From: CAZGDB01 sp964524705
GTDB lineage: Bacteria; Pseudomonadota; Gammaproteobacteria; Berkiellales; Berkiellaceae
Direction: 5' to 3'
Assembly: GCA_964524705.1 (NCBI GenBank)
Contig: CAZGDB010000007.1
Span: 1 to 59,375, forward strand
Length of the DNA stretch: 59,375 bases
The position numbers were made by a program, and so were the translations under genes. Shown here piece by piece: positions 50,607-59,243 of the stretch; within the stretch, counting starts at the first letter, position 1; every line of letters starts with the position of its first letter. Below the pieces are notes generated by a model that worked only from the letters and a program-made list of their open reading frames with translations, made no database searches and was not told the origin of the DNA.

Positions 50607-51694
50607 TTGTTGAATACGAAAATCTCAAAAAAAGTAATGCGCCTTTTATGGCTGAAGTGCAAGCTGCAGTGAATCGGGTTGTGGCTTCAGGTTGGTATAT
50701 TTTAGGTGAGGAAGTCACGCAATTTGAAAATGCTTTTGCAAACTATTTAGGGATGCCTACGGTGGTGGGTGTGGCTTCTGGATTAGATGCGTTGATTTTA
50801 AGTTTAGAAGCATTAGAATTGCCAGAGGGCAGTGGCGTATTGGTTCCCGCGAATACTTATATTGCAACGATTTTAGCGATTTTGCGTGCTGGGCTTAAGC
50901 CCGTCTTAGTAGATCCAGGTCGAGATTATAATATTACGCTAGAAGGGTTACAAAAAAATTGGAATGCCAGCATTAGTGCGGTGATGGTTGTGCATATGTA
51001 TGGTATTCCTTGTGATATGCCAGCGATTAAACAATTTTGTGATGCGCATCAACTAAAATTGATTGAAGATTGTGCGCAAGCCCATGGTGCAGTGGTTGGG
51101 GGTAAACAGATTGGAACCTGGGGGGATTGTGGCGCCTTTAGTTATTATCCTACTAAAAATTTAGGCGCAATGGGGGATGCAGGCGCAATTGCTTGTTCAG
51201 ATCCAGAAATTGCTAGACGTTTACGGTGTTTACGTAACTATGGTTCTGCACAAAAATATGTGAATCAAACCTTAGGATATAATTCGCGTTTGGATGAAAT
51301 GCAGGCGGCTATCTTAAGGGTAAAATTAGAACATTTAGAGACGATGAATTCCCATAAAAAAGCTTTAGCTGAACTGTATCATACCCAGTTAGATGGACGT
51401 TTTGAAAAGCTGACGCCTTGGGCGCATGCACATTCGGTTTATCATATTTATCCGATTCTCACAAACAATAGGGCGGCGGTGAGACAGTATTTATTAGATC
51501 ATCAGATCAAAACAGAAGTGCATTATCCGATTCCGCCTCATAAACAAGAGGCCTTATTGACGCATGTGCAAGGGGTGTATCCAGTGACAGAGCAGATCCA
51601 TGAGAGGATTTTAAGTTTACCGTTATCTTATGGGCATACGGAAGCTGAAATTTTACACGTGATAGAAGTTTTAAATAAATGTGAGGCAGCATGA
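50603..51694 (+). CDS. fdtB: dTDP-3-keto-6-deoxyhexose aminotransferase (DegT family)
   Basis: A 363-residue PLP enzyme of the DegT/DnrJ/EryC1 class. GVASGLDALILSLEALEL, VHMYGIPCDMPAIKQF, IEDCAQAHGAVVGGKQIGTWGD (split here near 163-184) and the PLP lysine in SYYPTKNLGAMGDAGAI are visible. Next to an FdtA-like isomerase it should make dTDP-Fuc3N or dTDP-Qui3N. No FdtC/QdtC acetyltransferase is in the window, so the amino group may stay free or be modified elsewhere. Confidence 0.9.
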   Translation: MIVEYENLKKSNAPFMAEVQAAVNRVVASGWYILGEEVTQFENAFANYLGMPTVVGVASGLDALILSLEALELPEGSGVLVPANTYIATILAILRAGLKPVLVDPGRDYNITLEGLQKNWNASISAVMVVHMYGIPCDMPAIKQFCDAHQLKLIEDCAQAHGAVVGGKQIGTWGDCGAFSYYPTKNLGAMGDAGAIACSDPEIARRLRCLRNYGSAQKYVNQTLGYNSRLDEMQAAILRVKLEHLETMNSHKKALAELYHTQLDGRFEKLTPWAHAHSVYHIYPILTNNRAAVRQYLLDHQIKTEVHYPIPPHKQEALLTHVQGVYPVTEQIHERILSLPLSYGHTEAEILHVIEVLNKCEAA

Positions 51695-52584
51695 AAGGTA
51701 TTATTTTAGCGGGGGGGCAGGGAACCCGCTTATATCCCAGCACGGAGATTATTTCCAAGCAATTATTACCAGTTTTTGATAAGCCTATGATTTATTATGC
51801 TTTATCTGTTCTTATGCTTGCAGGGATTCGAGATATTGCGATTATTAGTACGCCTCGGGACATTCCTTTTTTTAAAGGGCTATTAGGAACCGGGGATACT
51901 TTAGGGGTTAAACTTTACTATTTGATTCAACCGGAACCTAAAGGTATCGCACAAAGCTTAATCTTAGCGGAAGATTTTTTAGCAGGTGAACCTTGTGCGT
52001 TGATTTTAGGAGATAATTTCTTTTATGGGGATAATTTGCCTGCGTTATTACAGACGACGGTTCAAAACTTTAACCATGGTGCACAACTGTGGGCCTATAA
52101 GGTACGAGATGCCAGTCGTTATGGGGTAGCAACCTTTGATGCTAGTGGTGCAGTGATTGCTTTAGAGGAAAAGCCTAAACAGCCTACTTCTCCTTGGGCG
52201 GTGACTGGGTTATATTTTTATGATCATAAAGCCCCTAGTCTAGCGCGTACTTTAAAGCCTTCCGCCAGAGGAGAATTAGAGATCACAGACCTGAATCAAC
52301 TCTACTTAAATGCTGGTGAACTGCGGGTACAACAGTGGGGGAGAGGGATGACGTGGTTAGATTTAGGGACTTCTGAAAGTTTATTTGAAGCTAGCCAGTA
52401 TGTGCAAATTTTAGAAGCACGCCAGGGTGCTAAAATTGCCTGTTTGGAAGAAATCGCGTATCGCATGGGATATATTAGTTATGCACTCTTAAAAGAGTTG
52501 GCAGAGCGTGCGCCCCGTAGTGCGTACGGCGAATATATGCGTATGGTCTGTTTGGAGGTGAGTGAATGCGGCGCGTCTGTGTAA
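51691..52584 (+). CDS. rmlA: Glucose-1-phosphate thymidylyltransferase
   Basis: RmlA makes dTDP-glucose. The 297 residues include KGIILAGGQGTRLYPST, SKQLLPVFDKPMIYY, the metal-binding LGDNFFYG and ALEEKPKQP. The length matches the family. It overlaps the preceding stop by four bases and the rmlB start by 19. Confidence 0.97.
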   Translation: MKGIILAGGQGTRLYPSTEIISKQLLPVFDKPMIYYALSVLMLAGIRDIAIISTPRDIPFFKGLLGTGDTLGVKLYYLIQPEPKGIAQSLILAEDFLAGEPCALILGDNFFYGDNLPALLQTTVQNFNHGAQLWAYKVRDASRYGVATFDASGAVIALEEKPKQPTSPWAVTGLYFYDHKAPSLARTLKPSARGELEITDLNQLYLNAGELRVQQWGRGMTWLDLGTSESLFEASQYVQILEARQGAKIACLEEIAYRMGYISYALLKELAERAPRSAYGEYMRMVCLEVSECGASV

Positions 52585-53558
52585 CAGGTGGAGCAGGGTT
52601 TATAGGGGGCTATGTTGTTGATGCCTTACTACAACGCCCTGAAATAGAATATGTGTTAAATGTGGATGCTTTAACGTATGCAGCTTCTCAGGATTTAATT
52701 ATTCAGCATCAACAAGATGTGCGTTATCAATGGGAACAGTGTCGTTTGGAACATTCCCAAGGGTTATTGACACAGTTATTACGCGAAGAGCGTATTGATA
52801 CAATTTTACATTTGGCGGCTGAAAGTCATGTGGATAGGTCTATTTTAGATCCTAAACCTTTTATAGAAAGTAATATTTTAGGAACTTATGCTTTATTAGA
52901 AGCAGCAAGAACTTCTGCGACTTTGAAAAAATTTATTCATGTCTCCACAGATGAGGTGTATGGCAGCTTAGTGCCAGGACAACCCCCTTTTACAGAAAAA
53001 AGCCCGTATTGCCCGAGCTCCCCATATAGCGCGAGTAAGGCCAGTAGCGATCATTTAGTGACGGCTTATAAACACACCTATCAATTACCGGCCATTATTA
53101 CCCACTGTACAAATAATTTTGGGCCAAGACAGTATCCTGAAAAACTCATTCCTAAAGTGATGGCAGCTATCTTAGCAGAACAGCCTATTCCTATTTATGG
53201 GACCGGTGAAAATATAAGGGATTGGTTGTATGTGTCAGACCATGTACAAGCTTTGTTTACGATTGTAGAAAAAGGTACAGACCCTGTTTATACCATTAGT
53301 GCAGGGCAACAAAAATCTAATTTATGGGTCATTGAGACCTTATGTGATTTGATGGACCAGGCATTAGGACGTTCTCACGGTTCTAGTAGAGGGTTGATGC
53401 GGTTTGTCACTGATAGACCAGGACATGATTTTGCCTATGGTTTAGCGGCAGCACCGTTGCGGGCTTTAGGATGGGAACCCACCTATAGTGTGGAACAAGG
53501 ATTAAAAGCAATGGTTAGAGCTTATTTGCAGGAGCAAGCATTATGCACATCACAGTAG
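52566..53558 (+). CDS. rmlB: dTDP-glucose 4,6-dehydratase
   Basis: RmlB makes dTDP-4-keto-6-deoxyglucose, the input of the FdtA step. The 330 residues have CVTGGAGFIGGYVVDALL, LAAESHVDRSI, HVSTDEVYGSL and the YSASKASSDHLV active site, then NNFGPRQYPEKLIP. GGAGGTGAGTGA precedes the ATG. rmlC and rmlD are absent, so the pathway here does not go to rhamnose. Confidence 0.97.
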   Translation: MRRVCVTGGAGFIGGYVVDALLQRPEIEYVLNVDALTYAASQDLIIQHQQDVRYQWEQCRLEHSQGLLTQLLREERIDTILHLAAESHVDRSILDPKPFIESNILGTYALLEAARTSATLKKFIHVSTDEVYGSLVPGQPPFTEKSPYCPSSPYSASKASSDHLVTAYKHTYQLPAIITHCTNNFGPRQYPEKLIPKVMAAILAEQPIPIYGTGENIRDWLYVSDHVQALFTIVEKGTDPVYTISAGQQKSNLWVIETLCDLMDQALGRSHGSSRGLMRFVTDRPGHDFAYGLAAAPLRALGWEPTYSVEQGLKAMVRAYLQEQALCTSQ

Positions 53559-54883
53559 TAGGCGCAGGATATGTGGGATTAGTGACAGCTGCGTGTTTTG
53601 CAGAGGTAGGCAATACTGTTACGGTTTTAGAAGTAAATGCAGATAAAATTGCACAGTTACAAAAAGGTGTTGTGCCTTTTTATGAACCGGATTTGCCGGA
53701 GCTGGTACAACAAGGACTTGCTCAAGGGAGTTTAATATTTACCCAAGATACCCAAAAAGCTTTACAGCAAGGTGAAGTGATTTTTTTAGCGGTGGGAACA
53801 CCGGAACATGCAGATGGGACGGCAGATTTAACAGCACTTTGGGCGGTTGCACGGGCGATTATTGAGCATGTCAAAGATCCGCGGGTGATTGTCATCAAGT
53901 CTACCGTCCCGGTGGGGACGCATATGAAGATGCGGGCACTGTTTCAAGAAGCGGGAGTGGCACATAGTGTGGTCTCTAACCCAGAGTTTTTGAAAGAAGG
54001 GGCCGCGGTTAATGATTTTAGACGTCCAGACCGGATTGTATTAGGGACCACTGCAACACAAGCCAAAGTAGTATTACAAGCTTTGTATGGGCCTTTTAAC
54101 CGGAATCATAATAAAGTGTTGGTGATGCAGCCTGCCTCAGCAGAGCTGACCAAGTATGCGGCTAATTTTTTATTGGCCAATAAAGTGGCTGCTATGAATG
54201 AAATGGCTAACATCGCTGAACATTATGGTGCGGATATTGATGAAGTGCGGCAAGGGGTGGGTTCAGATCCTAGAATAGGGCGTGATTTTATTTATGCAGG
54301 ATGTGGGTTCGGGGGATCTTGTTTTCCTAAAGATTTACAGGCATTGGCGGCCTTAGGGCGTGCAGTAGGGTATACCCCACAGATTGTAGAAGCGGTATTA
54401 GCGCAAAATGAACATCAAAAACAGCGTTTGTATGAAAAAATCTCAGCACACTTTAAGGGGAGCTTACAGGGACGCACGTTTGCGATATGGGGGTTGTCTT
54501 TTAAACCCAATACGGATGACTTAAGACATGCACCGAGTTTAGTTTTAATGCAACAGCTGTTAAACGCAGGGGCGAGACTACAAGTGTTCGATCCTGTTGT
54601 TTCTCCTGCACAGTTACAGGCGTATTTACCAGCACAGTCTGCCGTACAGTTTAGTGTGTGCCCGTATACGGCATTAGAATCTGTCGATGCATTAATTGTA
54701 GTCACTGAGTGGCGAGCCTTTTTATCTCCTGATTTTGATAAAATGGGCGAGGCGATGAAACAGAAGTTAATTTTTGATGGCCGTAATATCTATGCTTTAG
54801 CGTATGTGGCTTCTAAAGGGTTTAGCTATTATGGGATAGGGCGTAGCCAAACAGAAGAGGTCTCTCATGTTGCCACGTGTTAG
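53543..54883 (+). CDS. ugd: UDP-glucose 6-dehydrogenase
   Basis: Ugd oxidises UDP-glucose to UDP-glucuronate with two NAD+. The 446 residues show VVGAGYVGLVTAACFAEVGN at the start, the catalytic Cys in GFGGSCFPKDLQALA, NPEFLKEGAAVNDF and LSFKPNTDDLRHAPS. It overlaps rmlB by 16 bases and the next gene by 17. UDP-glucuronate would give an acidic sugar or a precursor of galacturonate or xylose. Confidence 0.97.
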   Translation: MHITVVGAGYVGLVTAACFAEVGNTVTVLEVNADKIAQLQKGVVPFYEPDLPELVQQGLAQGSLIFTQDTQKALQQGEVIFLAVGTPEHADGTADLTALWAVARAIIEHVKDPRVIVIKSTVPVGTHMKMRALFQEAGVAHSVVSNPEFLKEGAAVNDFRRPDRIVLGTTATQAKVVLQALYGPFNRNHNKVLVMQPASAELTKYAANFLLANKVAAMNEMANIAEHYGADIDEVRQGVGSDPRIGRDFIYAGCGFGGSCFPKDLQALAALGRAVGYTPQIVEAVLAQNEHQKQRLYEKISAHFKGSLQGRTFAIWGLSFKPNTDDLRHAPSLVLMQQLLNAGARLQVFDPVVSPAQLQAYLPAQSAVQFSVCPYTALESVDALIVVTEWRAFLSPDFDKMGEAMKQKLIFDGRNIYALAYVASKGFSYYGIGRSQTEEVSHVATC

Positions 54884-55616
54884 TGTCATTATTCCCTGTT
54901 TAAATCATGCTGAAGCTTTAGCGGAGACTTTAGATAATGTGTGCAAACAGGAATATGCTAACTTAGAGATCATAGTGGTGGATGGGGATTCTTCCGATGA
55001 TACCCAAAAGGTGATTCAGCATTTTGCAGACCGTATTCATTGGTGGTGCTCAGAGCCTGATTATGGCATTAGTGATGCCTTTAATAAGGGGGTCAAAGCA
55101 GCCACAGGGGATTATCTGTATTTCTTGGGCGTAGGGGATACCTTTGCCTCAGTCTATGTTCTAGGACAATTACTCGAAGGCGTGCGTGCGCCTTATCCTT
55201 TGGTGTGCGGGCAAGTATGTCAAGTAGATGAGCACAATCGAGTACATGCGATGGCCCCTAAAAAATTGCCGCATCCCTTTAGGGCTCAATTTTTAAAATT
55301 TAGAATGCGTTTACCGCATCAAGGATTATTAGTCCCCCGTTGGTTTTTTGAAAAATATGGAGAGTTTTCTATTTTGTATCGTACGGCGATGGATTATGAG
55401 CATTTGTTAAGGGCTTATCATAAGTTTCCCCCACTGCTGTTTAAGCCGGTATTGGTTGCCAATTGGCGCATGGGTGGTGTTAGTAGCAATGCAGTAAAGG
55501 TTCATGGGGAGTATTTAAAAGCCCAGTTAGCCCATCAAGTCGTAGCCCCCTGGAAGGCTTATTTGAACTATTTAGTCATGCGTTTGAGGATAGGGCTAAA
55601 AAAGGTTCTTGTTTAA
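54867..55616 (+). CDS. Family 2 glycosyltransferase
   Basis: A 249-residue GT-A enzyme: RVSVIIPCLNHAEALAETLD, IIVVDGDSSDDT, GISDAFNKGVKAATGDYLYF, with the acidic motif as GVGDTF instead of the common NSDD, and later RMRLPHQGLLVPRWFF. It closes the operon. No terminator hairpin is visible before the repeats at 55645. The acceptor and sugar are unknown. Confidence 0.88.
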   Translation: MLPRVSVIIPCLNHAEALAETLDNVCKQEYANLEIIVVDGDSSDDTQKVIQHFADRIHWWCSEPDYGISDAFNKGVKAATGDYLYFLGVGDTFASVYVLGQLLEGVRAPYPLVCGQVCQVDEHNRVHAMAPKKLPHPFRAQFLKFRMRLPHQGLLVPRWFFEKYGEFSILYRTAMDYEHLLRAYHKFPPLLFKPVLVANWRMGGVSSNAVKVHGEYLKAQLAHQVVAPWKAYLNYLVMRLRIGLKKVLV

Positions 55617-55644
55617 ATAACTTATTGTTTTTCATATATATGCA

Positions 55645-55730
55645 ACAAAACAACCTTGTCTTTTGTATAGAGATATAACAAAACAGCCTTGTGTTTTATT
55701 GAAACATGGTACAAAATAACCTTGTGTTTT
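55645..55730 (+). promoter_or_regulatory. Three 20-base repeats with an exact 33-base pitch before the third AAA/DUF4143 gene
   Basis: ACAAAACAACCTTGTCTTTT (55645-55664), ACAAAACAGCCTTGTGTTTT (55678-55697) and ACAAAATAACCTTGTGTTTT (55711-55730). Each unit is nearly its own inverse around its centre (AAAACAA/TTGTxTTTT). The last one ends 23 bases before the ATG. TTGTGT of unit 2 (55690-55695) with TACAAA (55710-55715) could serve as a weak promoter, so bound protein would shut the gene. Confidence 0.8.
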
Positions 55731-55753
55731 CATGTTTTTTGCGAGTGCATTAG

Positions 55754-57121
55754 ATGCTATTACACCGATGTGAGCTGGACTATTTAGTAGAGTGGCATGG
55801 TCGCTCTGACCGTAAACCGCTATTAATGCGAGGGGCAAGACAGGTCGGGAAATCGACATTAGTCAAACTGTTAGCACAAAAACAGGGGGTGCAGTGTGTA
55901 ACCCTAGATTTTGAGCAGCACCCTGAAGATGCGGTGTTGTTTGCCTCTAAAGTTCCTACAACGATTTTACGGCTGTTATCAGCACAGCGTAATGAAACAT
56001 TGGTGCCAGAACACATCATTTTGTTTTTAGATGAGGTGCAGAATGCTCCTGAAGTATTGCAAACCTTACGATATTTTTATGAACAAATGCCGAATTTGCC
56101 AGTCATTGCAGCAGGCTCGTTATTAGATTTCACTTTAAAGGATATTCAGTTTTCGATGCCAGTAGGGCGTCTGGAGTATTTGTATGTTATGCCACTGGGC
56201 TATGAAGACTTTTTAGCAGCGACGCAGCAAACACAATTATTAGTCTATTTAAAAAATTATACTTTAGATCAGACCATTCCTGAGCCTATTCATAACCAGT
56301 TGATGCGTACCGTCAAAACTTATTGTTTAATAGGCGGATTGCCAGAAGTAGTGGCTTCTTATCAGGAAAAAGAGGATTTTAGGGAGGTCGCACGGTTACA
56401 ACAAGGGTTACTACAATCGTATCAAGATGATTTTGCAAAATATGCCACGCGTGCAGAGCAAGCCAGAATGCGTACTATCTTTAATAAAGTCCCACTCGTG
56501 CTGGGGGAAAAATTTAAATATAGTGCTATAGATCCACACCAACAATCCGCCAGTATCAAGGCAGCTTTAGAGCATTTGGTATTGGCCCGTATTGTACAGC
56601 CGGTTTATCATACTGCTGCTAATGGCCTTCCTTTGGCAGCAGAAGTGAATCCCAAGCATTTTAAAACATATTTTTTAGATGTGGGCTTAGTATCTGCTGC
56701 TTTAAATGTTAATTTGTTGGATTTACAGAAGGCGCCAGATTTAACGTTGGTGAATGCCGGAAAGATAGCGGAACAGTTTGTAGCACAAACGTTATTACAG
56801 TTTAGGGAGCTGTATGAGAGTCCTAATTTGTATTATTGGGTGCGAGAAGAAAAATCTTCTGCTGCAGAACTGGATTTTGTAATTGCAATGCACGGAAAAG
56901 TCATCCCAATTGAGGTTAAAGCGGGTGCCACCGGTAGTTTAAAGTCATTGCATTACTTCTTTAAAGAAAAAAACCGCACTTTAGGGGTGCGGCTTTGTGG
57001 ACAGTTGCCAAGCTTGTTGCATACGAAGGTGCGTATACAGGAAGAGGAGGTATCTTTTACACTGCTTTCTTTGCCGTTTTATTTAGCAGGGCAATTGGGG
57101 CGGTTGGCGGCTGGTCTGTAA
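55754..57121 (+). CDS. AAA ATPase with DUF4143 domain (third copy, longer subtype)
   Basis: A 455-residue member of the same broad family as the genes at 26579 and 29126, but of a longer subtype. Walker A is RGARQVGKST (Lys33), Walker B ILFLDEVQNAPEV, and GSLLDFTLKDIQFSMPVGRLEYL follows (about residues 115-137). A winged-helix-like part lies near 245-280 (FKYSAIDPHQQSASIKAALE). The C-terminal end has ELDFVIAMHGKVIPIEVK (Glu372, Asp374, Glu387, Lys389). There is only a weak ribosome site. The last 65 bases overlap the convergent OTU-like gene. Role unknown. Confidence 0.85.
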   Translation: MLLHRCELDYLVEWHGRSDRKPLLMRGARQVGKSTLVKLLAQKQGVQCVTLDFEQHPEDAVLFASKVPTTILRLLSAQRNETLVPEHIILFLDEVQNAPEVLQTLRYFYEQMPNLPVIAAGSLLDFTLKDIQFSMPVGRLEYLYVMPLGYEDFLAATQQTQLLVYLKNYTLDQTIPEPIHNQLMRTVKTYCLIGGLPEVVASYQEKEDFREVARLQQGLLQSYQDDFAKYATRAEQARMRTIFNKVPLVLGEKFKYSAIDPHQQSASIKAALEHLVLARIVQPVYHTAANGLPLAAEVNPKHFKTYFLDVGLVSAALNVNLLDLQKAPDLTLVNAGKIAEQFVAQTLLQFRELYESPNLYYWVREEKSSAAELDFVIAMHGKVIPIEVKAGATGSLKSLHYFFKEKNRTLGVRLCGQLPSLLHTKVRIQEEEVSFTLLSLPFYLAGQLGRLAAGL

Positions 57122-59243
57122 AGTTGTTCGAAACAGATTGGAGCGCGATGTTTTCTAGTGTTTCCGGCACCACCGGTGCTGCTGTTGCTAAGGAATCAGC
57201 TTTTTGATTATTGCCCCTGAAGTAATTAAAGCTATTGCTTAAAATATCCATAATATTCGGGCAATAGGCATTATACAACTCACCTATTTTTCGCTCGCAT
57301 ACTAATCCCGCCCCAATGACACCCATGAGGCAAAGGATCAGCGGTGACCAGGCGAGGTAGATGCCTATAGCAACAAAGGCCAACAGTGTAAACCCGATCG
57401 TTTGTGTTTCAGAGATATCGTCGTTTGTTGGTATGTCTTTATAGTTATAGCTGTTAGAACCAGGATTGCTGGGGGCTGTTGGAATGTAACGGCCTCCTGG
57501 ATACTGAATTGCAGCACAGTCTTGTTCTTCTTTGAGGAGCTCCCAGTGTACCCCTTCTAAATTCATAATATGTAAATTGAAGGGGCCTGCGTTTTCTTCA
57601 CCTGAAGAGATAGTATGACCGAATATGGATGTTTGTTTTAAGATGTCAGCACGTTGGGTATTCAAAGTTGCAAGGCTTACCTCTTGCTGGATTTGTAATG
57701 TTCCTGTTGCAATGGCTTTCCCTGGGGTTTTGAAAATGCATCTGAGTGCATTATTTGTTTTTTCTAAATATACGACATTTGATTTATTAGGTGCATCATT
57801 AACCCCATAGTCTGTTAGCGATAGCTTTTTTAATATTTCTTTTTTTGCGTCCGGAGTTAATTTTTCTTTGAGCGTATAGGTTATGTTTTTATCTATTGTT
57901 TGACCATCTTGTTTGTAAAGGCATCTGAGTTGTTGTTCAACTTGTTCGACATGAACTGTTTTTTCTGCTGGCAAATCAGATATTAATGAAATTTCATAAT
58001 CAGCAGGTAAATTCAGAGCACTTAAGACGGCTGCTTTAAATGGTTTATCGCTTGATAATCGTTCTGCGTTAACCTCACCGATCTCTTCTCCTGTTAATAA
58101 TACTGCATTTACAATGCTTCCTTTGCTGATGACGCTATAGGTTTTGTCTTTTTTTATATAAATAACGTTTTCAGAGTGATTTTGTGGTTGTGGGAATTCT
58201 TCGACTACTTGAAGCTCGTATCGCTGTAGTGCTTGGACTTGTTCAATAGTGTAAAGTGGGCCAGCCTTAAACGGGAAATTTTCTGTATGGATAATATTGT
58301 TACAAGCGACCATTCCACGTGCGGAGAGCCATGTGGGTGCATTTTCTAAATTAGTGAGGCATTCATTTTTTAAACATTGTTTGTATTCTTCGATGTATTT
58401 TTTATGCGCTAATTTTGCTGCTTCCATTGTGGTTGTTGCATTGAGAGTAGGTGCTGTGGGGTAAACGTTAGGATCACGAAAATCTTCATCTAGAGCTCCT
58501 AGCAGACCGGCTTTGTTATTTGCCGTTTGATGTAGTGATTGATTTGTTTCGGTTTCAACACTGATTAACCCTTGTCCTACGACAAATATTTTTAGGTCGA
58601 CAACTTTGGTTTGTTTGTCATGCATTGGAAAATAGAGTACATCTTTTTGATTGTTAAAGAACGCAAAAATATCGTCTACTTCTTGGTGTAATCCGTGCGC
58701 GGTGTATTTACGTAAAATAGGTGCCATGTCTTTTTGATATTGTTCAAGGTCGGTGGCTTTTTTTCCAGGAAATTTGTGATAGATAAGGTTAAAAATTGCT
58801 TCTTGATCTTCTTTTGAAAATTTTGGGAGTGTTGAATTATTGCGGCTGCCCCATTGTGTTTTGACCTCTTTGAGCCAATTCACAATCTTCTGTTTGAAGG
58901 CTTCGTTTTCTTGCTTATAAGTAGGGTTTTTTTTCTGACAATTAGAATCGGGAGCTTGTGGCTTAACAGGCCTTAATCTCGCAAAATGAAACCCTATGCC
59001 AAGTGCAATTGCATTAAAACCACAGCTTCCATCTCCTACGGTGTCCAAGGCTTTCCATTGTTGTCCGAGTTGAGTAGCAGTGGGTGCGGCAGGCGCTTCT
59101 GGTGCTATTTGAACTAATGCGGCTTTTAGTGCTTTTTCATAAGCCTGGATGAGTTGTAATTTTGCTTGGACTGCTTGGATTTCTGCTTGGAGTTCTGCTT
59201 GTGTTAGCGCCGGCTTTTGTGAAGGATCTTGTTCTGCTGGCAT
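57057..59243 (-). CDS. OTU-like cysteine protease with membrane segment and three PTAP motifs
   Basis: A 728-residue protein. VGDGSCGFNAIALGI carries the OTU catalytic signature DGxCxFxA (Asp71, Cys74), and a fitting His is in NLEGVHWELL (His566), although it stands much further on than in small OTU enzymes, so a large insertion (about 110-540) or another His must be assumed. A coiled N-terminus (about 13-46) precedes it. Hydrophobic segments lie near 615-650. PTAP occurs at 262-265, 588-591 and 713-716. AAAAGGAGCACACC precedes the ATG. OTU enzymes cut ubiquitin, a eukaryotic substrate, so a host role is likely but inferred. The C-terminal 21 codons are antisense to the AAA/DUF4143 gene. Confidence 0.78.
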   Translation of the reverse strand: MPAEQDPSQKPALTQAELQAEIQAVQAKLQLIQAYEKALKAALVQIAPEAPAAPTATQLGQQWKALDTVGDGSCGFNAIALGIGFHFARLRPVKPQAPDSNCQKKNPTYKQENEAFKQKIVNWLKEVKTQWGSRNNSTLPKFSKEDQEAIFNLIYHKFPGKKATDLEQYQKDMAPILRKYTAHGLHQEVDDIFAFFNNQKDVLYFPMHDKQTKVVDLKIFVVGQGLISVETETNQSLHQTANNKAGLLGALDEDFRDPNVYPTAPTLNATTTMEAAKLAHKKYIEEYKQCLKNECLTNLENAPTWLSARGMVACNNIIHTENFPFKAGPLYTIEQVQALQRYELQVVEEFPQPQNHSENVIYIKKDKTYSVISKGSIVNAVLLTGEEIGEVNAERLSSDKPFKAAVLSALNLPADYEISLISDLPAEKTVHVEQVEQQLRCLYKQDGQTIDKNITYTLKEKLTPDAKKEILKKLSLTDYGVNDAPNKSNVVYLEKTNNALRCIFKTPGKAIATGTLQIQQEVSLATLNTQRADILKQTSIFGHTISSGEENAGPFNLHIMNLEGVHWELLKEEQDCAAIQYPGGRYIPTAPSNPGSNSYNYKDIPTNDDISETQTIGFTLLAFVAIGIYLAWSPLILCLMGVIGAGLVCERKIGELYNAYCPNIMDILSNSFNYFRGNNQKADSLATAAPVVPETLENIALQSVSNNFTDQPPTAPIALLNKTAKKAV

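Noticed and set aside
52566..53558. A dTDP-rhamnose pathway
   Set aside because: rmlA and rmlB are present but rmlC and rmlD are not; FdtA- and FdtB-like genes point to an amino sugar instead.
55645..55730. A small CRISPR array
   Set aside because: The units are 20 bases and palindromic with 13-base spacers, far shorter than CRISPR spacers, no cas genes are near, and they lie at a promoter.
55632..55859. A minus-strand frame with a repeated peptide (KTQGYFV, KTQGCFV, KRQGCFV)
   Set aside because: The peptide repeat only mirrors the 33-base DNA repeats, since 33 is a multiple of three; there is no ribosome site and it runs into the AAA/DUF4143 gene.
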